Part shown: positions 23,227-32,975 of the stretch, one piece after another
How the letters are laid out: each line of letters opens with the position of its first letter
Position numbering within the stretch: the first letter of the stretch is position 1
From: Dyella acidisoli
Lineage (GTDB): Bacteria > Pseudomonadota > Gammaproteobacteria > Xanthomonadales > Rhodanobacteraceae
Assembly (NCBI RefSeq): GCF_030160295.1
Contig: NZ_BSOB01000002.1
Location: 1 to 49,481, forward strand
DNA: 49,481 nucleotides
Direction of reading: 5' to 3'
Position numbers and translations under genes: made by a program
The notes under the pieces: model-generated
What the model saw: the letters and a program-made list of their open reading frames with translations, nothing else
Database searches by the model: none
What the model was told of the DNA's origin: nothing

Positions 23227-24423
23227 ATGAACATCAAGTCCGCGCCGAAAGGTGCGCAGGGGAAGGTCGTTCCCATTCCCGGCCGTTTACGCCGTTTCGG
23301 TCTCACTTCGCGCGACAGATTTTTGACGGTCATCGCAGCGTCTTTGGCCCTGGCTGGCGCAGCGATGCCTGCATCCGCCACCAACTGGTGGACGGCAACG
23401 CCGACCATTTCGATCGGCCCCACCGTACTCAATGTCCGCAACTTTGGCGCCATGGGTAACGGCGCGACGGACGACACCGCTGCATTCCAAGCGGCCATCA
23501 ATGCCCTGCCCGCCAGTGGCGGTACGGTCGTGGTGCCGGACGGCACATACATGATCAACGCACTCAAGGCCATCAATCTGCGCTCGCATGTGCGCCTGTC
23601 GATGTGGGGCAATGCATATCTGCAGGCTATTCCAAACAACGCCAGCCGCTACTGGGTGGTGAAGGTGTGGAACGTGAACAACGTCGAGATCGTTGGCGGC
23701 CACGTCATCGGGGAGCGCAGCACGCATCAGGGCACCAGCGGCGAGTGGGGTTATGACATCAGCGTCTCCGGCTCAAGCAACGTCTACGTGCACGACATCA
23801 AGCTCGCCGACTCCTGGGGTGACGGCATCCTGATCGGCGCGATCGGCTCGGGCACGTCAGCCGTACTGTCGACTAACGTAACGCTCAACCGCGTCACCTC
23901 CGACAACAACCGCCGCCAGGCCCTGACCATTGCACCGGCCACCTAGGTGTACGTGGTGAACAGCACTTTCACAGGCTCCAACGGCACCGCACCGCAAGCT
24001 GGCATCGACATCGAGCCGATGACACAAGGCACCACGCAACACATACGACTGGAGAACACCATGCTGGCGAACAATGCCGGCAATGGCCTGGAAATTCACG
24101 ACTACGTGTCGGACCTGACGGTGAACAAGGTCACGTCCGAGAACAATAAAGGTTACGGTGTGTTCGCCAACAGCCCCAATGGCGTGGCGATCACGAACAG
24201 TACGCTTACGGAGAACTACCTGTTCGGCGTGGACATCGGCGGCGTCACCAGCAATGTGCAGCTTGTCGGCAACACGATCAACTACAACGGCGCCGCGTGG
24301 TTTGTTGCGCACAACGTGTCGGTCTTCACGTCGGGTTGGGTGCCGCGCGACATCACGATTTCGAGCACGGCTACGAACGTTACGCAGTTCAATAACATCG
24401 TTTCGCCGCTGCGTACAAAGTAA
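23227..24423 (+). pseudogene. Secreted right-handed beta-helix (pectate-lyase-3-like) protein, interrupted by an in-frame TAG
   Basis: The first part (23227-23943, 239 codons) has a signal peptide ending AAMPASA and VRNFGAMGNGATDDTAAFQA, the hallmark start of pectate-lyase-3/GH28-like beta-helices. Reading continues in the same frame after TAG 23944-23946 for another 158 codons to TAA 24423, with clear beta-helix rungs (ITNSTLTENYLFGVDIGG). There is no frameshift and no compositional break: one base change would restore a single 398-codon gene. GTG follows the TAG directly, but no ribosome site precedes it. Start ATG 23227 has GGGGG. It is most simply a recent nonsense mutation or a sequencing error; readthrough is less likely. 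A terminator follows. Confidence 0.8.
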
Positions 24424-24450
24424 TCTCGGCGATTCGATCGTCTGCAAGCC

Positions 24451-24481
24451 AAAGCCCTCTCCTTCGCGAGGGGGCTTTTTT
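24451..24481 (+). terminator. Terminator after the beta-helix gene
   Basis: AAAGCCCTC and GAGGGGGCTTT form a stem around TCCTTCGC, followed by a T-run ending at 24481, about 28 bases after the stop. Confidence 0.8.
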
Positions 24482-24555
24482 GTAGGGTGGGGTGTAAACC
24501 CCAACATCGCGATGCATGTGTGCATGGCAATGTTGGGGTTGTAGCCCCAACCTAC
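24482..24555. repeat. Nested double palindrome of the GGTTGGGGT family
   Basis: Two units of the hairpin family seen at 8414 and 34575 are combined. The inner arms ACCCCAACAT and ATGTTGGGGT enclose a 22-base loop, and outer arms GTAGGGTGGGGT and GCCCCAACCTAC pair around them. The whole can fold as one long hairpin or as two small ones. Confidence 0.7.
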
Positions 24556-24564
24556 ACGAACTTC

Positions 24565-25105
24565 AGGTCGGCATGTCGCGAGTTTCGCCATTGCCTGCGG
24601 CGCTTTCGGACCCTAAAGTGCCCGAGTCACTTTTCTTTGCTGGCCAAAGAAAAGTAACCCAAAGAAATGGCCTGAAGAGCTCACAGCATTGCATGGGTTA
24701 CAAGCCTGAAGGATGTCGCCTTGCTTTGATCGTTGGCGGGCCAAGCTTCCACCACCCCGCTATAACGCGAGGCGTCGAAGCATTGCGGGCTTAAAGCGCG
24801 CCCTCCGCAGGTTGAGCTTGGCTGAGATCTGCCCGATCTGCTTTAAGTCCTCAGCGCTTCGACGCCTCGCGGTATAGCGGGGGCGTCGAACCATGGGCGA
24901 CCAACCACCTATCTAGCCATACACGTTCAGGCTTTTCCCTTCCGCATGCTGTGAGCCGTTTAGGCCATTTCTTTGGGTTACTTTTCTTTGGGCCAGCAAA
25001 GAAAAGTGACCCGGTCGCTTCGCGACCGGAAGCGCCGCAGGCAATGGTCCAACCCACGAAATACCCAGCTGAGGCGAGACGCTAACCAGGCCCAAAGGGA
25101 ACAGG
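24565..25105. repeat. Large nested palindromic repeat element, copy 2
   Basis: Same architecture as copy 1. Outer arms: 24626-24673 (one base shorter) and 24962-25010. Inner 38-bp arms: 24757-24794 and 24843-24880. Core: 24795-24842. The two spacers between outer and inner arms match copy 1 in the same orientation at roughly 90% identity by eye. The core matches copy 1 only as its reverse complement (about 80%). The element fills the gap between the beta-helix gene and the polyphosphate kinase gene, and ends about 70 bases before the kinase start. Together with 24424-24564 it accounts for the whole 750-base gap. Confidence 0.9.
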
Positions 25106-25173
25106 CGATCACGCATCGCGCATTACAAAACGTTGAACGCCTTCTTACAAACAGCATATGCGCGGCGCTGTTC

Positions 25174-27345
25174 ATGAGTAAGAATGTGCGGATGCCGCGC
25201 CGTCAAGCTACCCAACCCGTCGTCAACAACGAAACCTCCCAGCCCGAGCTGTTCCTGAGCCGCGAGCTGGCCACTCTCGAATTCAATTTCCGGGTCCTCG
25301 CACAAGCGCGCGATACCAGCATTCCGCTGCTGGAACGCCTGCGTTACCTGAGCATCGTGGCAAACAACCTCGACGAATTCTTCGAGGTGCGTGTGGCGAT
25401 GCTCAAACATCATCACCAGTTCGGCTCCGCAGCGCCCGGGCCCGACGGTATTTCTTCCGGCGAGCTGCTGGCGCGCATCCGCGAGCGGGTGCTCGACTTG
25501 GTAAGCGCGCAGTACACCACCTGGCAGGACGAGCTCGGCCCTGCGCTAGTCGCGGAGGACATCCACTTTCTCACTCGCAAGCAATGGACGCCGCGCCAGC
25601 GCCGCTGGCTGCACGGCTACTTCGAAAACGAAGTGCTGCCGGTACTCTCGCCGCTGGGCCTGGATCCCGCGCATCCTTTCCCGCGCATCCTCAACAAGAC
25701 GTTGAACATCGCGGTAGTGCTGCAAGGCCGCGACGCATTCGGCCACGAAGGTCATATGGCGCTAGTGCGCGCACCGCGCTCGTTGCCGCGTATCATCCGC
25801 ATTCCGAACGAAGTCAGTGGCTCGGGGGATCACTATGTGTTCCTGGCTGAGCTGCTGCAGGCGTTCGTCGACATGATGTTCCCCGGCTTCAAGGTGGCCG
25901 GCTCGTATCAGTTCCGCGTCACTCGCAACAGCGAGCTGATCGTGGAAGAGGAAGAAGTCGAAAATCTTGCACGGGCACTGGCAGAAGAGCTGCATGGCCG
26001 CGGCTATGCACGTCCAGTGCGGCTGGAGATCGGTGCCGATTGCCCGCAATCGATCGTATCGATGCTTATCAGCAATTTCGAGCTGGAAGAAACCGACGTC
26101 TACCGATGCAACGGTCCGGTCAACATCATCCGCGCCGGACTGGTCTATGACGAACTCGATCGGCCGGTATTGAAGTTCCCGCGTTTCACCTCTGCCCTGC
26201 CCGCTGCACTGAGCACTGGCCGCAAGATTTTCGAAGTACTCGGCCAGCGCGACATCCTGCTGCATCATCCCTACGAATCGTTCAACGCGGTCGTGGATCT
26301 GCTGCGCGAAACCGTGCAGGACCCGGACGTACTGGCGATCAAGCAAACCCTTTACCGCGCCGGCAAAGACACGCCATTGGTGGATCTGCTGGTGGAAGCG
26401 GCGCGCAACGGCAAGGACGTCACCGTGGTGATCGAGCTGCGCGCGCGGTTCGACGAGGAAGCCAACATCCGCTTCGCCACGCGCCTGCAGGAAGCCGGCG
26501 TGCAAGTGGTGTACGGCGTGGTGGGCTTCAAGACGCACGCCAAGATGATGCTGATCGTGCGGCGCGAGAACGGCCACCTGCGGCGCTACGTGCATCTTTC
26601 CACCGGCAACTATCACCAGACCAACAGCCGTCTCTACACCGACATCGGCCTGATGACGGCCAATCCAGAAATCGGCGAAGACCTGCACAAGATCTTCCAG
26701 CAACTCTCCGGCCTGGGCCCGGTGATCAATCTCAAGCGACTGCTGCATTCGCCCTTCACGCTGTACAAAAGCGTGGTGGAGAAAATCGAACGCGAAACCG
26801 CGCACGCACGCGACGGCAAGCCCGCACGCATCGTCGCCAAGCTCAACGCGATGAACGAGTCGCACGTGATCGAAGCCCTGTACGCCGCGGCGCAGGCTGG
26901 CGTGGAGATCGACTTGATCGTGCGCGGCGCCTGCACCTTGCGGCCCGGATTACCGGGCGTGTCCGAACGCATTCGCGTGCGCTCGATCGTCGGCCGCTTC
27001 CTTGAACACAGCCGCGTGTACTGGTTTGCGAACGATGGCGCGCCGGAAATCTACTGCGCCAGTGCGGACTGGATGGAGCGCAACTTGATGCGGCGTATCG
27101 AAGTTGCGTTTCCGATTCTCGATCCGCAATTGGCTGAGCGCGTCTACGAGGAAACACTGGCCAACTATCTCGCCGATAACACACAGGCCTGGTTGCTGGA
27201 CGGCAACGGGCAGTACACGCGCGCCACGCCGGGTGACGACAAGCCGCATTCGGCGCAGGAGGCCTTGCTGGTGAAGCTGTGCAGCGCGTCGGCAGTTGCG
27301 CCCACGCGCATGTCCACTCCTTCCACGCTCCGTGACAGTGAGTAG
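25174..27345 (+). CDS. ppk1: Polyphosphate kinase 1
   Basis: A 723-residue enzyme that polymerises the gamma-phosphate of ATP into polyphosphate. Landmarks: the N-terminal domain LFLSRELATLEFNFRVL, then LRYLSIVANNLDEFFEVRV, the catalytic stretch DPDVLAIKQTLYRAG, and the two His motifs GFKTHAKMMLIVRREN and RYVHLSTGNYHQ, the first holding the autophosphorylated His of the family. The length is normal. Several starts are possible: ATG 25174 (MSKNVRMPRR) was chosen because the frame upstream runs into the palindromic repeat, while ATG 25192 is also plausible. Neither has a strong ribosome site. The exopolyphosphatase gene follows at once, a common pairing. Confidence 0.95.
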   Translation: MSKNVRMPRRQATQPVVNNETSQPELFLSRELATLEFNFRVLAQARDTSIPLLERLRYLSIVANNLDEFFEVRVAMLKHHHQFGSAAPGPDGISSGELLARIRERVLDLVSAQYTTWQDELGPALVAEDIHFLTRKQWTPRQRRWLHGYFENEVLPVLSPLGLDPAHPFPRILNKTLNIAVVLQGRDAFGHEGHMALVRAPRSLPRIIRIPNEVSGSGDHYVFLAELLQAFVDMMFPGFKVAGSYQFRVTRNSELIVEEEEVENLARALAEELHGRGYARPVRLEIGADCPQSIVSMLISNFELEETDVYRCNGPVNIIRAGLVYDELDRPVLKFPRFTSALPAALSTGRKIFEVLGQRDILLHHPYESFNAVVDLLRETVQDPDVLAIKQTLYRAGKDTPLVDLLVEAARNGKDVTVVIELRARFDEEANIRFATRLQEAGVQVVYGVVGFKTHAKMMLIVRRENGHLRRYVHLSTGNYHQTNSRLYTDIGLMTANPEIGEDLHKIFQQLSGLGPVINLKRLLHSPFTLYKSVVEKIERETAHARDGKPARIVAKLNAMNESHVIEALYAAAQAGVEIDLIVRGACTLRPGLPGVSERIRVRSIVGRFLEHSRVYWFANDGAPEIYCASADWMERNLMRRIEVAFPILDPQLAERVYEETLANYLADNTQAWLLDGNGQYTRATPGDDKPHSAQEALLVKLCSASAVAPTRMSTPSTLRDSE

Positions 27346-27430
27346 GTTGGGATGAGTCCCGACTCAACGCGCAGGGTTGATGATGTAGCTATCCATGCGA
27401 GAATCCCCGCAGTTCGAACAGGAGTCCCGC

Positions 27431-28948
27431 GTGAGCCTCGGTGACCAGATGCAGATCAAGGATGGCGAGCTCATGGCCGCCGTCGACATCGGCTCAAACA
27501 GTTTCCACATGGTGGTAGCGCGCATGGAGCACGGCGAACCGCGCGTGATCGACCGTCTGCGCGAAACCGTACGCATGGCCGCTGGCTTGCGCGCCGATGG
27601 CACCCTCGATGCAGAGCATCGCGCCCGCGCACTGAACTGCCTGGCCCGCTTCGGACAACGCATCGCTGGCATTCCCACCGCTCGCGTCCGTGCCGTGGCC
27701 ACCAACACGGTGCGTCGCCTTGCATCGCCGCAGGCGTTCCTCACCGCCGCAGAAGCAGCGCTTGGCAATCCGGTGGAAGTCGTCTCAGGCCGCGAGGAAG
27801 GCCGCCTGATCTTTCTCGGCGTATCGCACGATCTGCCCACCTCGCGCGAGCCGCGCCTGGTGATCGACATTGGCGGCGGCAGTACCGAATTCATCATCGG
27901 CCGTGGCCTGGCGCCGCTGCATACCGAAAGCGTGCAGGTCGGCTGCATCGCCACCACGCAGCGCTTCTTTCCCGGCGGCAAGCTCACACGCAAGCGCTGG
28001 CAGAAGGCACGCGGCGAGATCGGCGTGTTACTGCAACAGTTCTCGGAGGAATACCTGGAAGCCGGCTGGACAGATGCCTTCGGCTCCTCTGGCAGCGCCA
28101 AGGCGATCGGCGCCGTGGTGCAAGCCATGAAGCTTTCCGATCATGGCGTTACCCCCACATCGCTGGCCATGTTGCGCGATGCGCTGCTCGAACAGGGTCA
28201 GATCACCACGCTTAAGCTGCCAGGCCTGTCGGACGAGCGCGCGCCGGTGTTTGCAGGCGCCCTAGTGATCTTCGAAGCGGCGTTCGCCGCACTCGGCATC
28301 GAACGCCTGCGCGTGTGCGAGAGTTCGATGCGCGAAGGCCTGCTGTGGGATCTGATCGGCCGCGCCGGCGGCACCGATCCACGCACATCCAGCATCGATG
28401 CATTGGCCAACCGCTACGGCGTGGACCGCGCACAGGCGCGCCGCGTGGAATCCACCGCACTAGCGCTGTTCGACCAAGCCGCCCCGAGCTGGAAGCTGGA
28501 TGGCGAAGCGCGCGAGTGGCTGTCGTGGGCCACGCGCGTGCACGAAATCGGCCTGGCCATCGCACACAGCCAGTATCACCAACACGGCGCCTATATCATG
28601 CGCAATGCGGACTTGGCCGGCTTCTCCAAGCAGGAACAGCATCTGCTAGCGGCCATCGTGCAGGCGCATCGACGCAAACCCGACAAAACCACCTTCGCAG
28701 CCTTACCGCAACGCTACCGCCAACTGGCCAAGCACATCACCGCGCTGCTGCGGCTGGCCGTGCTGTTACGCCGCGCGCGCAGGCCGGAATCCATGCCGCC
28801 GCTGCGCCTCAGCACAACCGCACAACGCCTTGGATTGCGCCTGCCGGCGGCGTGGCTGGAGCAACATCCGCTGACCCAGGCCGACCTGGAGCAGGAAATC
28901 ACGCCGATGGCGGAGCTGGGTTTGACGTTGTCGATCGGGACCGAGTGA
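27431..28948 (+). CDS. ppx: Exopolyphosphatase (Ppx/GppA family)
   Basis: A 505-residue member of the ASKHA phosphatase family, removing terminal phosphates from polyphosphate and possibly from pppGpp. Motifs: AAVDIGSNSFHMVVARME (phosphate-1), VRAVATNTVRRL, EVVSGREEGRLIFLG, and VIDIGGGSTEFIIG (phosphate-2). A C-terminal HD-like helical region contains HEIGLAIAHSQYHQHGAYI. The frame is open from ATG 27395, but GTG 27431 has AGGAG six bases before it, while the ATG has none. Located 85 bases after ppk1, across a short GGTTGGGA hairpin. Confidence 0.93.
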   Translation: MSLGDQMQIKDGELMAAVDIGSNSFHMVVARMEHGEPRVIDRLRETVRMAAGLRADGTLDAEHRARALNCLARFGQRIAGIPTARVRAVATNTVRRLASPQAFLTAAEAALGNPVEVVSGREEGRLIFLGVSHDLPTSREPRLVIDIGGGSTEFIIGRGLAPLHTESVQVGCIATTQRFFPGGKLTRKRWQKARGEIGVLLQQFSEEYLEAGWTDAFGSSGSAKAIGAVVQAMKLSDHGVTPTSLAMLRDALLEQGQITTLKLPGLSDERAPVFAGALVIFEAAFAALGIERLRVCESSMREGLLWDLIGRAGGTDPRTSSIDALANRYGVDRAQARRVESTALALFDQAAPSWKLDGEAREWLSWATRVHEIGLAIAHSQYHQHGAYIMRNADLAGFSKQEQHLLAAIVQAHRRKPDKTTFAALPQRYRQLAKHITALLRLAVLLRRARRPESMPPLRLSTTAQRLGLRLPAAWLEQHPLTQADLEQEITPMAELGLTLSIGTE

Positions 28949-28955
28949 TGAAGCC

Positions 28956-28976
28956 CCTCTCTCAAAGGGAGAGAGG
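28956..28976. terminator. Short hairpin after ppx
   Basis: CCTCTCTC and GAGAGAGG pair across five bases just after the ppx stop. No T-run; perhaps an mRNA end or a fragment of the CCCTCTCC repeat family seen at 33826 and 47152. Confidence 0.4.
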
Positions 28977-29055
28977 CGTGTCGGCACCAATCAGCCATAA
29001 GCAGGCTCCACCCGCGTATGATGCGCGGATATTTCAGCCGTACCGCTCCCTCATC

Positions 29056-29727
29056 ATGCCAAAGTACCTGCTGACCGCCCTCTTCCTCATCGCTCCGCTC
29101 GCCGTTGCGCAGACCACCAAGCCAGCCGCCGCACCCACTGCGCCGGCAGCGGCCAATCCCACGGTGATCCTGCATACCTCCCAAGGTGACATCACGCTGG
29201 AGCTGTACGCGGACAAATCACCCAAGAGTGTCGCGAACTTCCTGCGCTACGCGCATGAAGGCTTCTATGCCGGCACCGTCTTCCACCGCGTAATTCCCGG
29301 CTACCTCATCCAAGGCGGCCTCTACACAGCGGAACTGCAGCCACGTCGCACGCATTCGCCCGTAGCCAGCGAAGCAGACAATGGCCTTTCCAATCTGCGC
29401 GGCACCGTTGCGGTTGCGCGCGGTGCGGACCCCAATTCCGGCACATCGCAGTTCTTCATCAACCTGGTGGACGATCGCCGCCTCGACTATGTCGGCAACC
29501 AGAATGGCCTCACCTGGGGCTACACCGTCTTCGGCAAAGTGGTCAAAGGCATGGAAGTGGTCGACAAGATGGCCAGCCTGCCTACGCGTGCACAAGGCCC
29601 CTTCGCTGCCGACGTGCCCAACCCGCTGGTGGTGATCCAAAGCGTGAACATCGAAGGTGAAGAAGCGCCCGCCGCGCCAGCCTCCGCCGCAAAGCCTGTC
29701 GCCACTGCGCCACGCAAGTCGAAATGA
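29056..29727 (+). CDS. Periplasmic cyclophilin-type peptidyl-prolyl isomerase
   Basis: A 223-residue cyclophilin. A signal peptide (LLTALFLIAPLAVAQ) and an Ala/Pro-rich linker precede the domain (~34-200): VILHTSQGDITLELYADKSP, GTVFHRVIPGYLIQGG and NSGTSQFFINLVDD carry the usual active-site Arg, Phe and Gln. An Ala/Pro-rich tail ends in Lys. It would assist proline isomerisation in exported proteins. Start ATG 29056; the frame upstream is open but overlaps ppx. Its stop overlaps the lpxH start by 4 bases (ATGA). Confidence 0.93.
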   Translation: MPKYLLTALFLIAPLAVAQTTKPAAAPTAPAAANPTVILHTSQGDITLELYADKSPKSVANFLRYAHEGFYAGTVFHRVIPGYLIQGGLYTAELQPRRTHSPVASEADNGLSNLRGTVAVARGADPNSGTSQFFINLVDDRRLDYVGNQNGLTWGYTVFGKVVKGMEVVDKMASLPTRAQGPFAADVPNPLVVIQSVNIEGEEAPAAPASAAKPVATAPRKSK

Positions 29728-30443
29728 GCACGCTCTTCATCTCGGACCTGCACCTCGACGATAGCCGCCCGCACATCACCACGCTGTTCGAACATTATCT
29801 GGCCAGCGACGAAGTACGCAGGGCCGATGCGCTGTACATCCTTGGCGATCTGGTCGAAGCATGGGTTGGCGATGATGACGATGCGGAGCTGCCGCAACGC
29901 ATTGCACGCGCCACCCATGCGGTGCGCGATGCGGGCGTGCCGGTGTATTTCATCGTAGGCAATCGTGACTTCCTACTCGGTGAAGCGTATGCCGCGCGCG
30001 CGGGCCTCGCATTGATCGAAGACGGAACAGTGCACGATCTCTACGGCACGCCCACTTTGCTGATGCATGGCGACGTGCTCTGCACCGACGACGTGGCATA
30101 TCAGCAGTTCCGCCGCCAAGTGCGTTCGCCGGAATGGAGGGCACAGGTGCTGTCGATGCCACTGGACGCACGCCGCGCGTTGGCCGCGAAAGCCCGCGCC
30201 GAAAGTCGCAGCCACACCAGCAGCACTATGGAAACCCTGATGGACGTCAATGCCGATGCCGTAGCGCAAGCCATGCGCCATGCGGGCGTGACGCATCTGA
30301 TCCACGGGCACACGCATCGTCCCGCCATCCATCGTTTCGAATTGGATGGCCAAACCGCCGAACGCATCGTGCTGGGCGATTGGTATGAGCAAGGTTCGGT
30401 GCTGCGGGTGACGCCAGAAGGGCGCGAGTTGCGCGCCATCTAA
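29724..30443 (+). CDS. lpxH: UDP-2,3-diacylglucosamine diphosphatase
   Basis: A 239-residue calcineurin-like metallophosphoesterase. Metal motifs appear in order: FISDLHLDD (residue 5 on), ILGDLVEAWVGDDD, IVGNRDFLLG, MHGDVLCTDD, and the C-terminal HGHTHRPAIHRF. The set and length match LpxH, which cleaves UDP-2,3-diacylglucosamine to lipid X at the inner membrane in lipid A synthesis. It is translationally coupled to the cyclophilin gene by a 4-base overlap, a pairing I recall from related genomes. A strong bidirectional terminator follows. Confidence 0.95.
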   Translation: MSTLFISDLHLDDSRPHITTLFEHYLASDEVRRADALYILGDLVEAWVGDDDDAELPQRIARATHAVRDAGVPVYFIVGNRDFLLGEAYAARAGLALIEDGTVHDLYGTPTLLMHGDVLCTDDVAYQQFRRQVRSPEWRAQVLSMPLDARRALAAKARAESRSHTSSTMETLMDVNADAVAQAMRHAGVTHLIHGHTHRPAIHRFELDGQTAERIVLGDWYEQGSVLRVTPEGRELRAI

Positions 30444-30465
30444 CTAAGGCAACGCTTCTCATAAA

Positions 30466-30499
30466 ACAAAACGGCCATCCTTGCAGATGGCCGTTTTGT
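30466..30499. terminator. Bidirectional terminator between lpxH and mdh
   Basis: Perfect 14-bp arms, ACAAAACGGCCATC and GATGGCCGTTTTGT, flank a 6-base loop, with T-rich sequence on either strand. It serves both convergent genes. Confidence 0.92.
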
Positions 30500-30519
30500 T
30501 TCTTACCGAAAACCGCGGA

Positions 30520-31506
30520 TTACTTCTTCGCAAACAAATGCTCGACACCCGCGCGCTCTTCGCGCAGTTCCTTGTCAGTAGCATCCATACGTGCACGCGA
30601 GAAATCGTTGATTTCCAGGCCCTGCACGATTTCGTACTTGCCGTTCTTCACCGTCACCGGGTAGCCGTAGATCACGCCCGGCTGGATGCCGTAGGAACCA
30701 TCGGACGGAATGCCCATCGACACCCAGTCACCTTCAGCAGTGCCAAGCGCCCAGGTGCGCATGTGATCGATGGCGGCTGAAGCGGCTGAAGCCGCCGACG
30801 AAGCACCGCGCGCCTTGATGATCGCTGCGCCGCGCTGCTGCACGGTGGGGATGAAATCCTTCTCGTACCAGGTCTGGTCGACCAGGCTCAGCGCCGGCTT
30901 GCCGCCCACAACGGCGTGGTGCAGATCCGGGTACTGCGTGGAGCTGTGATTGCCCCAGATGGTGACTTTCTTGATGTCGGTGGTGTGCTTGCCGGTCTTT
31001 TCGGCGAGCTGCGACAGCGCACGGTTGTGATCCAGGCGCACCATCGCGGTGAAGCACTTCGGATCGAGGTCAGGTGCGTTCTGCTGCGCGATCAGCGAAT
31101 TGGTGTTGGCCGGGTTGCCGACCACCAGCACGCGCACGTCGCGCTTGGCGTGATCGTTCAGCGCCTTGCCCTGCGGAGCGAAGATGGCGCCGTTGGCTTC
31201 CAGCAGATCCTTGCGCTCCATGCCCGGACCGCGCGGACGTGCACCGACCAGCAACGCGTAATCGACGTCCTTGAAGGCGACGTTGACGTCGTCAGTGGCG
31301 ACCACGCCAGCGAGCAGCGGGAACGCGCAATCGTTGAGCTCCATCACCACACCTTGCAGCGCGGGCAGCGCCGGCGTGATTTCGAGCAGATGCAGGATCA
31401 CCGGCTGATCCGGACCGAGCATGTCGCCGGCGGCGATGCGGAACAGCAGGGCGTAACCGATCTGGCCGGCTGCGCCGGTCACGGCAACACGAACGGGGGC
31501 TTTCAT
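30520..31506 (-). CDS. mdh: Malate dehydrogenase
   Basis: A 328-residue NAD-dependent malate dehydrogenase of the type common in Xanthomonadales and Burkholderia (MalDH group 2). Motifs: [17 protein letters not shown] (nucleotide binding), [16 protein letters not shown] (substrate Arg loop), [13 protein letters not shown], and the catalytic His in [13 protein letters not shown]. It interconverts malate and oxaloacetate in the citric acid cycle. Start ATG 31506 has AGGAG at 7 bases. Upstream, a frame open to 31548 is only the terminator region. Confidence 0.97.
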   Translation of the reverse strand: MKAPVRVAVTGAAGQIGYALLFRIAAGDMLGPDQPVILHLLEITPALPALQGVVMELNDCAFPLLAGVVATDDVNVAFKDVDYALLVGARPRGPGMERKDLLEANGAIFAPQGKALNDHAKRDVRVLVVGNPANTNSLIAQQNAPDLDPKCFTAMVRLDHNRALSQLAEKTGKHTTDIKKVTIWGNHSSTQYPDLHHAVVGGKPALSLVDQTWYEKDFIPTVQQRGAAIIKARGASSAASAASAAIDHMRTWALGTAEGDWVSMGIPSDGSYGIQPGVIYGYPVTVKNGKYEIVQGLEINDFSRARMDATDKELREERAGVEHLFAKK

Positions 31507-31540
31507 CGTGGCAACTCCTTCAGGTGCATAAAACGACAAA

Positions 31541-31563
31541 GCCGGCATCCTAACGATGCCGGC
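31541..31563 (-). terminator. Hairpin between aminotransferase and mdh
   Basis: GCCGGCATC and GATGCCGGC pair around five bases. An A-run lies on the plus-strand right side, so T-richness on the minus strand comes before the stem. It is probably the 3' end of the aminotransferase transcript. Confidence 0.6.
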
Positions 31564-31575
31564 CGTAAAAAAAGA

Positions 31576-32775
31576 TCAACTCAGTTCGGCGAAGAATTCG
31601 GCGATGCGGGCAAGGCCAGGTTCGAGCTGAGCGGTGGGACAGGTGTAGGAAATGCGCATGGCACGCGGCTCGCCAAAGGCCGAGCCCGGCACGCAGGCCA
31701 CGCCCTTGGCACCCAGCAACGCGGCGCAGAAATCCACGTCGGTCTCGATGCGTGTGCCGTTGTGGCTCTTGCCAAACGCCACCGAGATATCCGGGAACGC
31801 ATAGAACGCGCCCTGCGGACGCGGGCACACCACACCTGGAATCTTCGCCAGCGCAGCCAGCACCACATCGCGCTTCTGCGCGAATTCCTTGCACTTGGCC
31901 TGCGGCACGTCCTGCGGACCGCTGAAGGCTGCAATGGCCGCGGCAGCGATTACTTCCGGCACGCTGGTGATGTGGTTGGAATTGAGCGTAGTGATCGCTT
32001 TGGCGACGTTTTCCGGTCCGGCGATCAGACCCACGCGCCAACCCGGCATGCCGTAGGTCTTGGAAACGGAATCGACGAAGATCAACCGATCGCGCAGCTC
32101 CGGCCGTGCGAACACGAAGTTGTGATAGCCGATGCCATCAAACACCATCGAGTTGTAGATGTCGTCGGTGATGATCCACGTGTCCGGGTATTGCGCCAGC
32201 ACGTCCGCCAGCGCGGCGATTTCCTCGCGCGTGTAGACCATGCCGCTGGGGTTGGACGGATTGTTGAACAGGAACACTTTCGGCTTGCGCGCCAGCGCCG
32301 TTTCCAGTTGCTGCGGCGTGAGCTTGTAGTTCTGATCAGGGCCGCAATGCAGCACGTTGGCTTTCGCGCCCACGATGTCGGCGATGTCGTGATAGGTGGT
32401 CCAGTACGGCGCCGGGAAACAGATTTCGTCGCCTTCGTTGAGCAGCGCCTCGGCCAGGTTGTACAGCACCTGCTTGGCGCCGATGCCCACCGACAGGTTC
32501 AGGCGTCCGTAGCCTTTGAAACCCAGGGCTTCGATGTGCTTGAGGAAGGCATCCAGCAGTGCATCGGAGCCGCGATTGCTGCCGTACTGACCGCTATCGT
32601 GCGACAGCGCTTCGCGTGCGGCGGCATACACATGTTCGCCAGGCAGAAAGTTCGGTACGCCGATGGAGAAGCTGATGATGTCGCGGCCGGAGGCCTTGAG
32701 TTGCTTGGCCGTTTCGGCGATGACCATGATCGCGCTGGGTTTCGCGCGGCCAATACGCTGGGCGAGCTGGGGCAT
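31576..32775 (-). CDS. Pyridoxal-phosphate aminotransferase, aspartate-aminotransferase type (class I)
   Basis: A 399-residue fold-type I aminotransferase. Visible: PLP-stacking region PYWTTYHDIADIVG, the NNPSNPSGMVYTREE loop, ITDDIYNSMVFDG (ring-nitrogen Asp and Tyr), the Schiff-base Lys in VDSVSKTYGMPGWRVGLI, and the carboxylate-binding Arg in RISYTCP. This fits the 1-gamma aspartate/prephenate aminotransferase subgroup, giving oxaloacetate and glutamate. Start ATG 32775 is preceded by AGGAAG; the longer frame to 32952 is non-coding in character. It lies 69 bases upstream of mdh on the same strand, so oxaloacetate links the two. Confidence 0.92.
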   Translation of the reverse strand: MPQLAQRIGRAKPSAIMVIAETAKQLKASGRDIISFSIGVPNFLPGEHVYAAAREALSHDSGQYGSNRGSDALLDAFLKHIEALGFKGYGRLNLSVGIGAKQVLYNLAEALLNEGDEICFPAPYWTTYHDIADIVGAKANVLHCGPDQNYKLTPQQLETALARKPKVFLFNNPSNPSGMVYTREEIAALADVLAQYPDTWIITDDIYNSMVFDGIGYHNFVFARPELRDRLIFVDSVSKTYGMPGWRVGLIAGPENVAKAITTLNSNHITSVPEVIAAAAIAAFSGPQDVPQAKCKEFAQKRDVVLAALAKIPGVVCPRPQGAFYAFPDISVAFGKSHNGTRIETDVDFCAALLGAKGVACVPGSAFGEPRAMRISYTCPTAQLEPGLARIAEFFAELS

Positions 32776-32975
32776 GGCTTCCTCGTGAGTGCGGGACAGC
32801 AAACTTGGCGATTTTAGCATGCGGCGTTGCGGCAACCCGAGAGGCTGATGCGACAGACCCAGAAAATTCCTATTGCTCCGTAACGGTGCGCTGGCATGAT
32901 GTGGCCGGACCGCTGCAAGACCGGGCGGAGGGGGTGTCACGCCATCAACCAAGGCTCAGACGCAAGGGGAAGTCC

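Noticed and set aside
28315-29727. Long N-terminal extension of the exported cyclophilin
   Set aside because: It would overlap most of the 3' half of ppx in another frame; the clear signal peptide begins at ATG 29056.
30916-32817. A 633-codon plus-strand open frame
   Set aside because: It is antisense to malate dehydrogenase and the aminotransferase, both firmly identified; its composition is unlike a real protein.
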